NCBI RefSeq assembly: GCF_018531375.1
Contig: NZ_JAHBOH010000001.1
Location: forward strand, 2,356,001-2,420,000
DNA: 64,000 nt
Direction of reading: 5' to 3'
Source: Cellulomonas fulva
GTDB lineage: Bacteria; Actinomycetota; Actinomycetes; Actinomycetales; Cellulomonadaceae
Below are positions 1 to 7,628 of the stretch, one piece after another. The position numbers and the translations under genes are program-made. Every line of letters begins with the position of its first letter. The stretch's first letter is position 1. The notes beneath the pieces were generated by a model. The model was not told the origin of the DNA. It searched no databases and was given only the letters and a program-made list of their open reading frames with translations.

Positions 1-88
1 CGAGCGCCCAGTACAGGAACCCGAACACCACCGCGAGGACCGCCAGCAGCACCAGGTCGGCCAGCGTGAGGCCGCGGCGCGCGCTCAC
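1..88 (-). CDS. ykoE: YkoE-like ECF transporter S component (partial)
   Basis: Only the first 29 codons lie in the window; the gene runs off the left edge. The GTG start at 88 overlaps the stop of the ykoF-like gene as GTGA, so the two are translationally coupled. The visible N terminus contains LADLVLLAVLAVVFGFLYW, a first membrane helix typical of YkoE. YkoE is the substrate-binding membrane component of an energy-coupling-factor transporter for thiamine or its hydroxymethylpyrimidine precursor. The TPP riboswitch upstream of the operon supports this. ATPase and T-component genes would be expected just outside the window. Confidence 0.75.
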   Translation of the reverse strand, partial: MSARRGLTLADLVLLAVLAVVFGFLYWAL

Positions 89-771
89 CGGGCCACCTCG
101 CTCGTCGTCGCCGGGGCGGCCGACGAGCCCGTGGCCGCCCAGGACGGCGAGCCCACGACGACCGTCGCGTGCGTGACGACGTGCCGCACCGACGCCGCCG
201 CACCGAGCCAGCCGGCGGCCACGGTGGTCAGGACGTCGGTGAGGTCGCCGTCGAGCCGCGTGACGAAGTGCTCCGACGAGACGGCGACCCGCTCGCGCGC
301 CCCGTCGATCGCGGCCGTGATGGCGGCCATGTGGTCCCCGGTGCGGCCCGGCCCGCCGTCGTCGAGCGGGTACAGCGCCCAGTGCGCCGCGGCGCGCACG
401 CCGCTGGGTGCCAGCACGGGCGGCGTGACGCGCGTGAGCAGCGCGTCGTCGGGCAGCGCGCAGTCGACCTCGCCCGGGCAGCCGCGGGAGAGCTGCACGT
501 GTGCGACGACGTGCCCGCCCGTCCCGGCGGCGGCGACCAGGGCGGCGTGCAGGTACGTCAGCACGTCGGCCTCGGTGCCCCGCACGAACGTCGACACGTC
601 GTCGGTCACCACCTCGACGCCGGTGCGCGGGGTCCGGCCGAGCACGTCGGTGAGCACGGCGACGAAGTCTTCCCGGTGCGGGTGCATCGAGAACCGCGCG
701 CCGACGCCCAGGTCGGCGGGTGTGGGTGTGTGGGCGGGTCGCTCGGGGCTGAGGACGCTGTCGGGGGTCAT
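85..771 (-). CDS. ykoF: YkoF-family thiamine/HMP-binding protein
   Basis: Predicted 228-residue soluble protein of the YkoF family, whose members bind thiamine or its pyrimidine moiety and accompany the YkoEDC transporter. The sequence shows two similar halves: GARFSMHPHREDFVAVL starting near residue 20 and a second segment near residue 125 (AAHWALYPLDD), matching the tandem fold of the family. The ATG at 771 is chosen because an AAGGAG ribosome site lies 8 bases upstream; starts further upstream would run into the riboswitch leader. A tiny reading frame (MTKEPA, 788-768) contains that ribosome site and its stop overlaps this start as ATGA. The gene is first in a riboswitch-controlled operon with ykoE. 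Confidence 0.85.
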   Translation of the reverse strand: MTPDSVLSPERPAHTPTPADLGVGARFSMHPHREDFVAVLTDVLGRTPRTGVEVVTDDVSTFVRGTEADVLTYLHAALVAAAGTGGHVVAHVQLSRGCPGEVDCALPDDALLTRVTPPVLAPSGVRAAAHWALYPLDDGGPGRTGDHMAAITAAIDGARERVAVSSEHFVTRLDGDLTDVLTTVAAGWLGAAASVRHVVTHATVVVGSPSWAATGSSAAPATTSEVAR

Positions 772-917
772 GCGGGCTCCTTCGTCATGCCGGACCCCCG
801 GGCAGCCCACGGCCCCGGCACCCGACGACGCCGCCCGCCCACCGTCCCCGGGGCGCGCGGGCGCCCACGAGCCCGGCGGACGTGACCGCGCCGGCGACCG
901 CCGACGACGTACGCCCT

Positions 918-1010
918 GCTCCCTACGCTGGTGCAAACCAGGTCAGGTTCCACGGGTCTGCAGGTGGGACGGGTGTCCGGCCTGCACTCTCAGCGCTCGT
1001 GCGCTCCCCG
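918..1010 (-). ncRNA. TPP riboswitch (THI element)
   Basis: Read on the minus strand, the conserved core blocks occur in order: GGGGAGC, then CTGAGAGTGC, then ACCCGTGGAACCTGACCTGG and CACCAGCGTAGGGA. These are the hallmark thi-box segments (CUGAGA, GAACCUGA, the GCGUAGGGA end). About 146 bases separate it from the ykoF start, room for an expression platform. Thiamine pyrophosphate binding is expected to reduce expression of the downstream thiamine-precursor uptake genes. Confidence 0.95.
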
Positions 1011-1028
1011 GGGGCTGTGTCGTGGCCG

Positions 1029-1034
1029 ACCGTA
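1029..1034 (-). promoter_or_regulatory. Probable -10 box of the ykoF-ykoE operon
   Basis: TACGGT on the minus strand, about 20 bases before the first riboswitch core block, fits the TANNNT -10 pattern seen repeatedly in this window. No convincing -35 is seen. Confidence 0.4.
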
Positions 1035-1321
1035 GCGCGCACCGCCCGGGCATCGGCACCCCGGTCCCGACTGGTGGACCAAGCCGCCGTCGTCGGCTCG
1101 GTCGGCCGCTCGCTAGGCCGTACGGGTGATCGTGTGCTGGGGGCTTCCTTCTTCAGGGGCTTTCCAGGACGCTCCCAGCATCGCGGTCGGTTGGCCGGGG
1201 TGTTCTTCGTTGCAGGGGGCTGTTGTGCTTGCGTGGGTGCGGACGCGTCGGGTTGTCGCGGCGACGGTGCGTACGTTTACCCGCGTTGTCGTGCTTGAAG
1301 GAAACGGTTAGGTGGTTCCCC

Positions 1322-1789
1322 GTGGCTGACGAATCCCGTCGCCTCCAGTTGGTGGCCCTGCAGCAGGGGGCGCTTTCCAACGCCTACGGCTTCGCGGCGA
1401 TCCATCTCGAAGACCTGCGACCTCCGGCCGCAGTCGACAGTGCCGTCGCCATAGCAGAACTGCTCCGCGCGACCGAGGCAAGTCTCGGACTGGGAAGCGG
1501 GACTGGCCTTATCCAACTTGCGATTCCGCTTGGGCTCAGTCACGAGCTGAATACTTCGCCTCCCGAGCGTCTGTCCTGGGCGAATGACGACGAGCCGCCG
1601 TCCCTCTATTTCTTCGAACCCAGACACTGGGCGCTCCCGTCCGACCGCGAAGAGTACCGATGCCCCTGCGAGATCGCAGAATTCATTGGTCAGGAAGTGA
1701 ACGCCTCCTACGCCTGCGGGCGAAGCATGGCTGAGCGAGGTCGTGGCTGGGAGTTCTCCAGGACCCTGTGGGTGTGGACGACGCACTAG
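1322..1789 (+). CDS. Hypothetical protein, unrecognised
   Basis: A 155-residue reading frame starting at GTG 1322 (VADESRRLQLVALQQGAL), with a weak AGGTGG ribosome-site candidate 6 bases upstream. No membrane segment, signal peptide or domain that I recognise. Residue composition is protein-like (aromatic residues near PSLYFFEPRHWALP, one CPC) and more natural than the antisense frame over 1277-1918, which I regard as a shadow. Codon use is less G/C-biased than in neighbouring genes, and the gene stands alone in an A/T-richer patch, suggesting recent acquisition. Function unknown. An alternative is a fragment of a longer lost gene. Confidence 0.45.
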   Translation: MADESRRLQLVALQQGALSNAYGFAAIHLEDLRPPAAVDSAVAIAELLRATEASLGLGSGTGLIQLAIPLGLSHELNTSPPERLSWANDDEPPSLYFFEPRHWALPSDREEYRCPCEIAEFIGQEVNASYACGRSMAERGRGWEFSRTLWVWTTH

Positions 1790-2495
1790 AATCAAGAAGA
1801 TCGACGATGGTAATGATGGCGGCCGGGACAAAGCGCGCCGTGGCAGAGTCGCTGCGTTCAAGGTTAATGCAGTCCAATAGTCCACCCGGATCTCCGCCGG
1901 AGGGCGGTCGAGTCTCACCGGATATTGTCTCCGGCGCGCGAGATCATCTCACGATGCGGGACTGCGTGCATTACATGTAGTGCTCCGCAGGGCAAGCCGA
2001 ACGAGCAAATTCGCGCATGGGCACGAGCAATGGCCGCGCGTGGATAAGCGAGGGGGAGCCTGGCCCGGTGTCCCGGACAGTTGTGGTGTGGTGATCATGT
2101 CGCCGCAAGCACCTGTCCGCACGCGGGATCGCGGACCGCCGCGGGGGCTACCTCGACCCCGAGTTCCAGGCCACCACCCGAGCCCTGGTTCGCCAGGTCA
2201 AGAAGCGCTGCGCCGGGCGCGCCGAGTGGGAGACGATCGAACAGGCACGACACGAGACCGCTTCTTCCCGATGGGCGGCGTGAGGACTCCCATCATCGGA
2301 AGACCTCGAACCTCTACCCACACCGACGCGCGCCACCACACGACGCGCGCACCCGATCTACACCGTTGTCTCAAGAGCACCTCTGACAACGCCCGGGACC
2401 TGCGCAGCGCGTCGGACGTGTGCCGACCAATGAGCCCCTGGGTGCGTGCCGGGCGCTCGACCCGACTCAGGTGGGCGCGCCTCGCGGGACCGCGG
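1790..2495. other. Gene-poor segment, probable degraded mobile or horizontally acquired DNA
   Basis: About 700 bases without a convincing intact gene between the hypothetical gene and the convergent alpha/beta hydrolase. It is visibly less GC-rich at its left end (1790-2010) than the flanks. It contains one relic-like frame (2095-2283) and a short inverted repeat, GTTGTC...GACAAC, near 2368-2393. No terminal repeats or full transposase were seen. Confidence 0.4.
2095..2283 (+). pseudogene. Relic coding fragment without start codon
   Basis: The frame between stop codons at 2092 and 2281 reads as plausible protein (RRKHLSARGIADRRGGYLDP at the start, then an Arg/Lys-rich helix and AEWETIEQARHETA), but has no ATG/GTG at its beginning. 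The neighbouring frames are low-complexity Arg/Pro, as expected of shadows. This could be a residue of a DNA-binding or mobile-element gene; family not recognised. Confidence 0.25.
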
Positions 2496-4223
2496 TCAGG
2501 CCTCGGAGGCGACGAGCCCGACCACCTCGCGCAGCGTCGCGGTGTCCTCCTGCGTCCAGCCGTCGGGCGGTGCGACGGCGGCCCAGCCGTCGGCGTACTC
2601 CAGGTGGTAGTTGTGGCCGTGGCCGGCGGGCGCGGTGCCTGCGACGAACAGGTCGATCGTCGTCTGCCAGAACGTCACGAGAGGGACCCAGCGCGTGCTG
2701 GGCAGGACGTCCGAGCCGCGCGGCTCGGTCAGGCGGTCGGGCTCGTTGAGGATGAGGTGCGGCGACCACCAGACGACGCCGTCGGACGCGTGCTGCTCGT
2801 AGACGATCCGCGGGCGGTCCCAGTTCGTCCCGAGCTCCCACAGACCGCGGTCGCCTGGCGTGCCGTCGGCCGGACGGTTGGCGAACCGCACGGTCGTCCC
2901 GCCGTCGACGACCGGGCTGACCTCGCGCGAGCCCGCGTCGCGGCCCTCGGTGAGCTGGCCCCACAGGTCGGTGAACCCGGGCGTGCCGAGCCACAGCGCG
3001 CCGTCGGTGCGCGCCGTGACGTCCTGGACCGACGAGAACGCGCCCTGGCTGCCGTAGGAGCCCAGCGAGATGCCCGCGACGTACAGCAGCGGGCGGTCGT
3101 CCGCCGGCAGCTGGGACCAGCGCGCGTAGACCGCCTCGAAGAGCGCCTTGCCTGCGGCCGGCGGCGTCGACCGGTCGCCGACGAAGCTCACCCACGACGG
3201 CAGGTAGGAGTACTGCATGGATGCGATCGCGGTGTCGCCGCCCCACAGCAGCTCGAGCGAGTCGGACATCGACGGGTCGATCCAGCCGGTGCCGGTCGCG
3301 GTCACCACGGCGAGCACGGAGCGGTCCCACGCGTGCGTCCGGTCGAGCTCGGCGACCACGACCTGCGCGACCTCGTCGAGGCTGTCGCCGGCCCGCAGGC
3401 CCGCGTAGACGCGGATGGGGTCGACCAGCTCGCGGTCCGTCAGGTCCGCCACCTGCTGCCGCTGCTCGAGCGGCCGACCGCCCGCGACGAACGACCGCCC
3501 CTGCAGGCCCAGCTCGTCCCACGCCGCCATCGACCCGGGCGACCCGCTGCGCAGCGGGTCGCTGGGCTGCGTGACGCCGTCGGCGGTCCCGTCGTCGACC
3601 TGCGCGTAGACGTCGTTGAGCGCGGCGAGCCCGCCCCGCACCAGCGTCCCGTCCAGCACGACGAGCGCGAGCCACGCGACGAGCGCGACGGCCACGAGCC
3701 GCGCGAGCGGCACCGGGACCCACCGGCCGACCGCCTTGCCGAGCAACCGGGCGACCCAGCGCGCGACCTGCCGCAGCCCCCGCCCCACCTGCAGCAGCAG
3801 GACCGCCACGACGAGCGCGAGCACCAGCACGACGAACGGGTGCGACGACTCGGCCGGCGGCTCGCCGAACAGCGCGAGCAGGTCGTCCTGCCAGGTCGCG
3901 TTCCACCACAGCGCCAGCGGCACGACGAGCACGGTGGCGACCAGCAGGCACCGCCGGAACCACCGGCTGCGCGCACGGGACCACGGCACCCCGACTGTGC
4001 GCAGCAGCCAGGCCAGCAGGACCCCGAGCCCGTAGCCGATCGCCGCGCAGATCCCGGCGACGAGGCCCTGGTACAGCGCCGGCCGCGGGGTGAGCGCGGG
4101 ACCGAGCGACACCGCGGCGAGCACGAGCGCACCCGCGAGCCCGGGCCCGGACAACCTCCCGGGCCAACGCCGGAACGCCCCGAGGACGCGGATACCAATC
4201 GAGCGGTGGCCGGTCTCGGCCAT
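2496..4223 (-). CDS. Membrane alpha/beta-hydrolase family protein (Abhydrolase_9 type)
   Basis: A 575-residue protein. The N-terminal third has four or five hydrophobic helices (about residues 29-50, 53-75, 92-110, 127-145 and 178-198). The C-terminal half is an alpha/beta hydrolase with nucleophile motif GISLG (Ser near residue 386, followed by SYGSQGAF) and GTPGF shortly after. This two-part layout matches the actinobacterial membrane hydrolase family with a dedicated N-terminal membrane domain. Substrate unknown; a lipid or ester at the membrane is likely. The ATG at 4223 has a GGAGGAA ribosome site just upstream. Monocistronic; a perfect 16-bp palindrome lies about 85 bases upstream. Confidence 0.8.
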   Translation of the reverse strand: MAETGHRSIGIRVLGAFRRWPGRLSGPGLAGALVLAAVSLGPALTPRPALYQGLVAGICAAIGYGLGVLLAWLLRTVGVPWSRARSRWFRRCLLVATVLVVPLALWWNATWQDDLLALFGEPPAESSHPFVVLVLALVVAVLLLQVGRGLRQVARWVARLLGKAVGRWVPVPLARLVAVALVAWLALVVLDGTLVRGGLAALNDVYAQVDDGTADGVTQPSDPLRSGSPGSMAAWDELGLQGRSFVAGGRPLEQRQQVADLTDRELVDPIRVYAGLRAGDSLDEVAQVVVAELDRTHAWDRSVLAVVTATGTGWIDPSMSDSLELLWGGDTAIASMQYSYLPSWVSFVGDRSTPPAAGKALFEAVYARWSQLPADDRPLLYVAGISLGSYGSQGAFSSVQDVTARTDGALWLGTPGFTDLWGQLTEGRDAGSREVSPVVDGGTTVRFANRPADGTPGDRGLWELGTNWDRPRIVYEQHASDGVVWWSPHLILNEPDRLTEPRGSDVLPSTRWVPLVTFWQTTIDLFVAGTAPAGHGHNYHLEYADGWAAVAPPDGWTQEDTATLREVVGLVASEA

Positions 4224-4306
4224 GGGTTCCTCCGGTCAGGTCGGCGCGCCCGGTGCGGCCAGCGTCGGCCACGACCGTAGCGCGCAGCCGCGACCCTGCC
4301 GGCCAT

Positions 4307-4322
4307 GATCGACCGGTCGATC
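4307..4322. promoter_or_regulatory. Perfect 16-bp palindrome GATCGACCGGTCGATC
   Basis: A perfect dyad between the alpha/beta hydrolase start (4223) and the fic stop (4425), followed by a partial copy (GATCCGACCGGC). It has no loop, so it is more likely a protein-binding site than a terminator. Role unknown. Confidence 0.35.
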
Positions 4323-4424
4323 CGACCGGCTACCGCACGAGCGGACGGTGAGCGTGAAGCAGACCCTTGACCTCTCGGGGTGTCATGGCCGGGCCAGCCG
4401 ACACGAGACCGACAGGCGAATCAG

Positions 4425-5636
4425 TCAGCGGCGGCGAACGTGCTGTGCGTACTGGTCGAGAACGCCGAGGATCCCGGAGTGCTGCCAGACCCTGTTGCGC
4501 TGCATGCCGGTCTTCTCCGTGAGCACCCCCGCTTCGGTGAGCTGAGCGAGCGCGCGCTGGGCCGTCATGTCTCGCATGCCCAAGCGCCGGGCCAGGAGCC
4601 GGGAGTTGACGACCGGGTTCGAGACCAGCAGTGGCACCACTATCCATCCTGCGGCCTGCGGGCGGAGGCGGATTGCCGCGAGTCGCGTGCGCGCGTCGTC
4701 GACCTGGGCGCTCAGATCGTCGACGAGGCGGACGCCCGTCGACGCCGCGTAGCGGCTCGCGCGTGCGAACTGCTCGACGATCGGCCGGGCGTCACCCTTG
4801 CGGTACGTGTCGAGTGCGCCGAAGTAGGCCGCGGTGTCGGTGAGCAGCCCTGCGGAGACCGGCGCGGTGGTCCGCGTCATCGTCCCCTTGCCGCGCAGGA
4901 TCGCGTGGACCATCGCCCGGCCGGTGCGCCCGTTGCCGTCGGTGAAGGGGTGGATGGTCTCGAACTGGGCATGGGCGACGGCCGCCTGGACCAGGACCGG
5001 TACGTCGTCGCGAGCCATGAACCGGACGAGGTCGTCCATCGCGGCGGGGACCTGCCCGGGTTGCGGGGCGACGTGGGACGCGCCGCGTGGAGTGATGGTG
5101 CTCGTGCCGACCCACACGAGCGAGTCCCGGTAGCGGCCCGCGTGCTTCTCCCAGCCCCGCTGGCCGGAGAGCAGCTCGCGGTGCATGGCGAGGATCGCGT
5201 CCTCGTCGAGGCGCTCGGCAAGCGCAAGCGCAGCCTCCATCGTCCGCACGTTCGCGATGACGGTGCGGGCGCTGTCGCTCGTCGACTGCCCGATCTCAGC
5301 CAGCGCGAGCTGACGTGCGCCGACGGTCAGGTTCTCGATCTGCGACGAGGAGGCCGACTCGGTGCGCAGGAGGATCGACGACATCGGGCCGAGCGTCGGG
5401 CTGTCGGCGCCGAGCTTCGCGTACGCGTAGACGTCGAGCTGGGTCAGCGCAGCCGTCGCCTCCTCGACATCCGCCGCGAGGTCGGCCGGGATCGACGGGA
5501 CGTAGCCGGCGATGACAGGGGGCACGCTCGACCGGTACGGCCCGGACGCGGTAGAGAGCCGCGCGCGGGACGTCATACCGTCCGTCTCTGCGAGCCACTC
5601 GTGCTCCTCATAGCTGAGGGCCGGAACTGTGAGCAT
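4425..5636 (-). CDS. Fic/DOC family protein, class II (N-terminal inhibitory motif)
   Basis: A 403-residue Fic protein, a probable AMP-transferase modifying protein side chains. The active-site loop HPFTDGNGRTGR (about residues 228-239) has the catalytic His and full consensus. An N-terminal SSQIEN near residue 97 matches the inhibitory-helix pattern (S/T)xxxE(G/N), placing it in class II, in which the enzyme restrains itself. The C terminus carries a winged-helix-like segment (MTAQRALAQLTEAGVLTEKTG), as in many free-standing Fic regulators. ATG 5636 is preferred over TTG 5666 because the TTG falls inside a palindrome that probably covers the promoter. No separate antitoxin gene is adjacent. 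Confidence 0.85.
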   Translation of the reverse strand: MLTVPALSYEEHEWLAETDGMTSRARLSTASGPYRSSVPPVIAGYVPSIPADLAADVEEATAALTQLDVYAYAKLGADSPTLGPMSSILLRTESASSSQIENLTVGARQLALAEIGQSTSDSARTVIANVRTMEAALALAERLDEDAILAMHRELLSGQRGWEKHAGRYRDSLVWVGTSTITPRGASHVAPQPGQVPAAMDDLVRFMARDDVPVLVQAAVAHAQFETIHPFTDGNGRTGRAMVHAILRGKGTMTRTTAPVSAGLLTDTAAYFGALDTYRKGDARPIVEQFARASRYAASTGVRLVDDLSAQVDDARTRLAAIRLRPQAAGWIVVPLLVSNPVVNSRLLARRLGMRDMTAQRALAQLTEAGVLTEKTGMQRNRVWQHSGILGVLDQYAQHVRRR

Positions 5637-5648
5637 GTAGGCGAGCTT

Positions 5649-5675
5649 ACTCTCAGTTTCGGCCAAAGTGTGAGT
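5649..5675 (-). promoter_or_regulatory. Imperfect 27-bp palindrome upstream of fic (probable operator)
   Basis: Arms ACTCTCAGTTT and AAAGTGTGAGT surround a CGGCC centre; 10 of the 13 symmetric position pairs match. It lies 13-39 bases upstream of ATG 5636, where a repressor would block the promoter. The winged-helix-like C terminus of the Fic protein makes autoregulation an attractive, untested idea. Confidence 0.5.
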
Positions 5676-5804
5676 GACCAGCGTCGTTGCTCACCATTTT
5701 GCTCCCGGACCGCGGCCGCTCCGGTCCCACGCCTGCTCCGGTCCGCAGCCGGGTCCGGCCCTGCATGGCCCGCGTGGCACGACGGGACGGGGCAGGTGCG
5801 GTCG

Positions 5805-5810
5805 TAGCGT
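5805..5810 (+). promoter_or_regulatory. -10 box TAGCGT, leaderless start of CYTH gene
   Basis: TAGCGT is followed by six bases and GTG 5817, the spacing expected if transcription starts at or next to the start codon. Confidence 0.55.
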
Positions 5811-5816
5811 GGGGGC

Positions 5817-6446
5817 GTGAGCGACACCGGGTACGGGGACTTCGAGTTCGAGCGGCGGTTCTGGGTGCGTGACCTGCCCCTCGACCTGCTCGACGAGTCG
5901 CCGACGGTCATCGTGCAGTCGTACTACCTGGCCGACGAGGGGTACGCGCTGCGCGTGCGCGTGCAGACGTCGGGCGGCGCACCGGCGCTGGACCCGGCGC
6001 TGACGCCGGTGCAGGTGCTGGACGCCTACGAGGACCGGTTCGACTTCTGCGCCGTGACGGTCAAGGGCCCGATGAACAGCGGGACGCGGTACGAGGCGGA
6101 GCGCGAGCTCGACGTCGCCGTCGGTCTGCAGCTGGTGCGGCGGGGCGGCGAGCGGATCGCCAAGACGCGGCACTCGGTGTGGCTGGGCGACGACGGCTGG
6201 GTGGTTGACGTGTTCGCGGGTGCCAACGCGCCGCTCGTCGTGGCCGAGGTCGAGCGCGGCGGTCCGGTGACGGACCTCGTCGTGCCGTCCTTCTGCGTCA
6301 CTGAGGTGACCGACGACCGGCGGTTCGCGAACGACGGGCTGGCCCGCGTGCCGTACGGCGCCTGGGCCGACGAGTACGAGCGCGAGCTGGCCCGGACCGG
6401 CCCGCGGTTCCTGCACGGGCTCGGCCACACCCGCCGCGGCGACTGA
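5817..6446 (+). CDS. CYTH-domain phosphohydrolase/cyclase-like protein
   Basis: A 209-residue single-domain CYTH protein. The N terminus GDFEFERRFWV carries the ExExR/K-type acidic signature of this fold, and alternating charged strands follow (YALRVRVQT, CAVTVKGP, RYEAERELD, KTRHSVWLGDDGWVVDVF, VVAEVERG), as in a beta tunnel that binds a triphosphate and metal. Members include class IV adenylate cyclases, thiamine triphosphatases and tripolyphosphatases; the sequence does not decide between these. No CHAD domain is attached. No ribosome site is present; a TANNNT box six bases upstream suggests leaderless expression. Convergent with the next gene, with only 7 bases between. Confidence 0.75.
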   Translation: MSDTGYGDFEFERRFWVRDLPLDLLDESPTVIVQSYYLADEGYALRVRVQTSGGAPALDPALTPVQVLDAYEDRFDFCAVTVKGPMNSGTRYEAERELDVAVGLQLVRRGGERIAKTRHSVWLGDDGWVVDVFAGANAPLVVAEVERGGPVTDLVVPSFCVTEVTDDRRFANDGLARVPYGAWADEYERELARTGPRFLHGLGHTRRGD

Positions 6447-6453
6447 GTTCGCC

Positions 6454-7500
6454 TCAGGGACGAGGTGCGGCGTGCTCGTCGGGCACGCGCTCGCCGTCCG
6501 CGACGGGACCCGGCGGGGTGCCGTCGCCGAACGGCCGGCCGCCCAGCTCCTCGCGGTGGTGCGGGGCCCACCAGCCGCTCAGGTCCGGGCCCGCGGGGAC
6601 GATGCCGCTCGGGTTCAGGTCGGTGTGCACCAGGTAGTAGTGCGCCTTGATGTGGGCGAAGTCGATCGTGTCGCCGAAGCCGGGCGTCTGGAACAGGTCG
6701 CGCGCGTAGGCCCACAGGACCGGCAGCTCGCTGAGCTTGTTCCGGTTCGCCTTGAAGTGGCCGTGGTAGACCGCGTCGAACCGCGCGAGCGTGGTGAACA
6801 GCCGCACGTCGGCCTCGGTGAGGGTGTCGCCGACGAGGTAGCGCTGCCCGCGCAGGCGGTCGCTCAGCCAGTCGAGCCGCTCGAACAGCCGGTGGTACGC
6901 GCGCTCGTAGGACGCCTGCGTGCCGGCGAAGCCGCAGCGGTACACGCCGTTGTTGACGTCGCGGTAGACGAGCTCGGCGACCTCGTCGATCTCCTCGCGG
7001 CGGTCCTCGGGGTACAGGTCCGGCGCGCCGGGCCGGTGGAACGCGGTCCACTGCGTCTCGAGGTCCAGCGTGATCTGCGCGAAGTCGTTGGTCACCACCT
7101 GGCCGGTCGGGACGTCGACGACCGCCGGCACCGTGATGCCGCGCGGGTAGTGCGGGTCGCGAGCGAGGTACGCGTCGCGGATGCGGGGGATGCCCAGCAC
7201 CGGGTCGACGCCGCCGGGGTCGAGGTCGAACGTCCACGAGCGCTCGTCGTGCGTGGGGCCGCAGACGCCCATCGACAGCACCGGCTCGAGGCCCAGCAGG
7301 CGGCGCACGATGATCGCGCGGTTCGCCCACGGGCACGCACGGGCGACGACGAGCCGGTAGCGGCCCGGCTCCACGGGGTAGCCGTCGCGGCCGTCGGCGG
7401 TGATCCGCGTGGTGATGTAGCGGGTGTCGCGGTCGTAGTCCTGACCCGGAACGGAGTACACGCCGGGTCGGTCGTGGGCCTGGTCGGTGCGCTCGCTCAT
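6454..7500 (-). CDS. Glutathionyl-hydroquinone reductase family (YqjG/ECM4)
   Basis: A 348-residue protein with the family's usual length and order. An N-terminal thioredoxin-like domain carries the active-site stretch ACPWANRAIIVRRLLGLE near residue 54 (CPWA motif), and a C-terminal alpha-helical GST domain includes the LVGDTLTEADVRLFTTLARFD segment. The family reduces glutathionyl-hydroquinones. Actinobacteria lack glutathione and use mycothiol, so the natural thiol here is probably mycothiol (inference). ATG at 7500; transcribed away from the exported protein gene at 7629, sharing a 128-base divergent promoter region. Confidence 0.88.
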   Translation of the reverse strand: MSERTDQAHDRPGVYSVPGQDYDRDTRYITTRITADGRDGYPVEPGRYRLVVARACPWANRAIIVRRLLGLEPVLSMGVCGPTHDERSWTFDLDPGGVDPVLGIPRIRDAYLARDPHYPRGITVPAVVDVPTGQVVTNDFAQITLDLETQWTAFHRPGAPDLYPEDRREEIDEVAELVYRDVNNGVYRCGFAGTQASYERAYHRLFERLDWLSDRLRGQRYLVGDTLTEADVRLFTTLARFDAVYHGHFKANRNKLSELPVLWAYARDLFQTPGFGDTIDFAHIKAHYYLVHTDLNPSGIVPAGPDLSGWWAPHHREELGGRPFGDGTPPGPVADGERVPDEHAAPRP

Positions 7501-7594
7501 CGGTCGATCATGCCTCCTCGCGCGGGTCCGCGCGGCCCGTGCGAGGGCGCTCCGGGACCGGGGCGCGTGGGCGGGGACGGTGCGCGGCGTTGCG

Positions 7595-7600
7595 TACAGT
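7595..7600 (+). promoter_or_regulatory. -10 box TACAGT
   Basis: TACAGT lies 28 bases before GTG 7629, which also has an AAAGG ribosome site. This promoter is therefore leadered, unlike many others here. Confidence 0.4.
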
Positions 7601-7628
7601 GGCTGGCTCGCGACGAAAGGTCAGGTTG

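Noticed and set aside
1013-1321. tRNA or small RNA in the region before the hypothetical gene
   Set aside because: No cloverleaf with CCA end or T-loop sequence found; only the riboswitch promoter is supported.
1277-1918. Minus-strand frame opposite the 1322-1789 hypothetical gene
   Set aside because: Composition less protein-like, no ribosome site or promoter box; the plus-strand frame is preferred, although the region is uncertain.
1980-4280. Plus-strand frame of 766 codons opposite the alpha/beta hydrolase
   Set aside because: Arg/Pro/Gly/Ala low-complexity translation with no domain, antisense to a gene with clear helices and a nucleophile motif; a GC-rich artefact.
5664-5666. TTG start for the Fic gene
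   Set aside because: It lies inside the 27-bp palindrome that probably overlaps the promoter; ATG 5636 is better placed.
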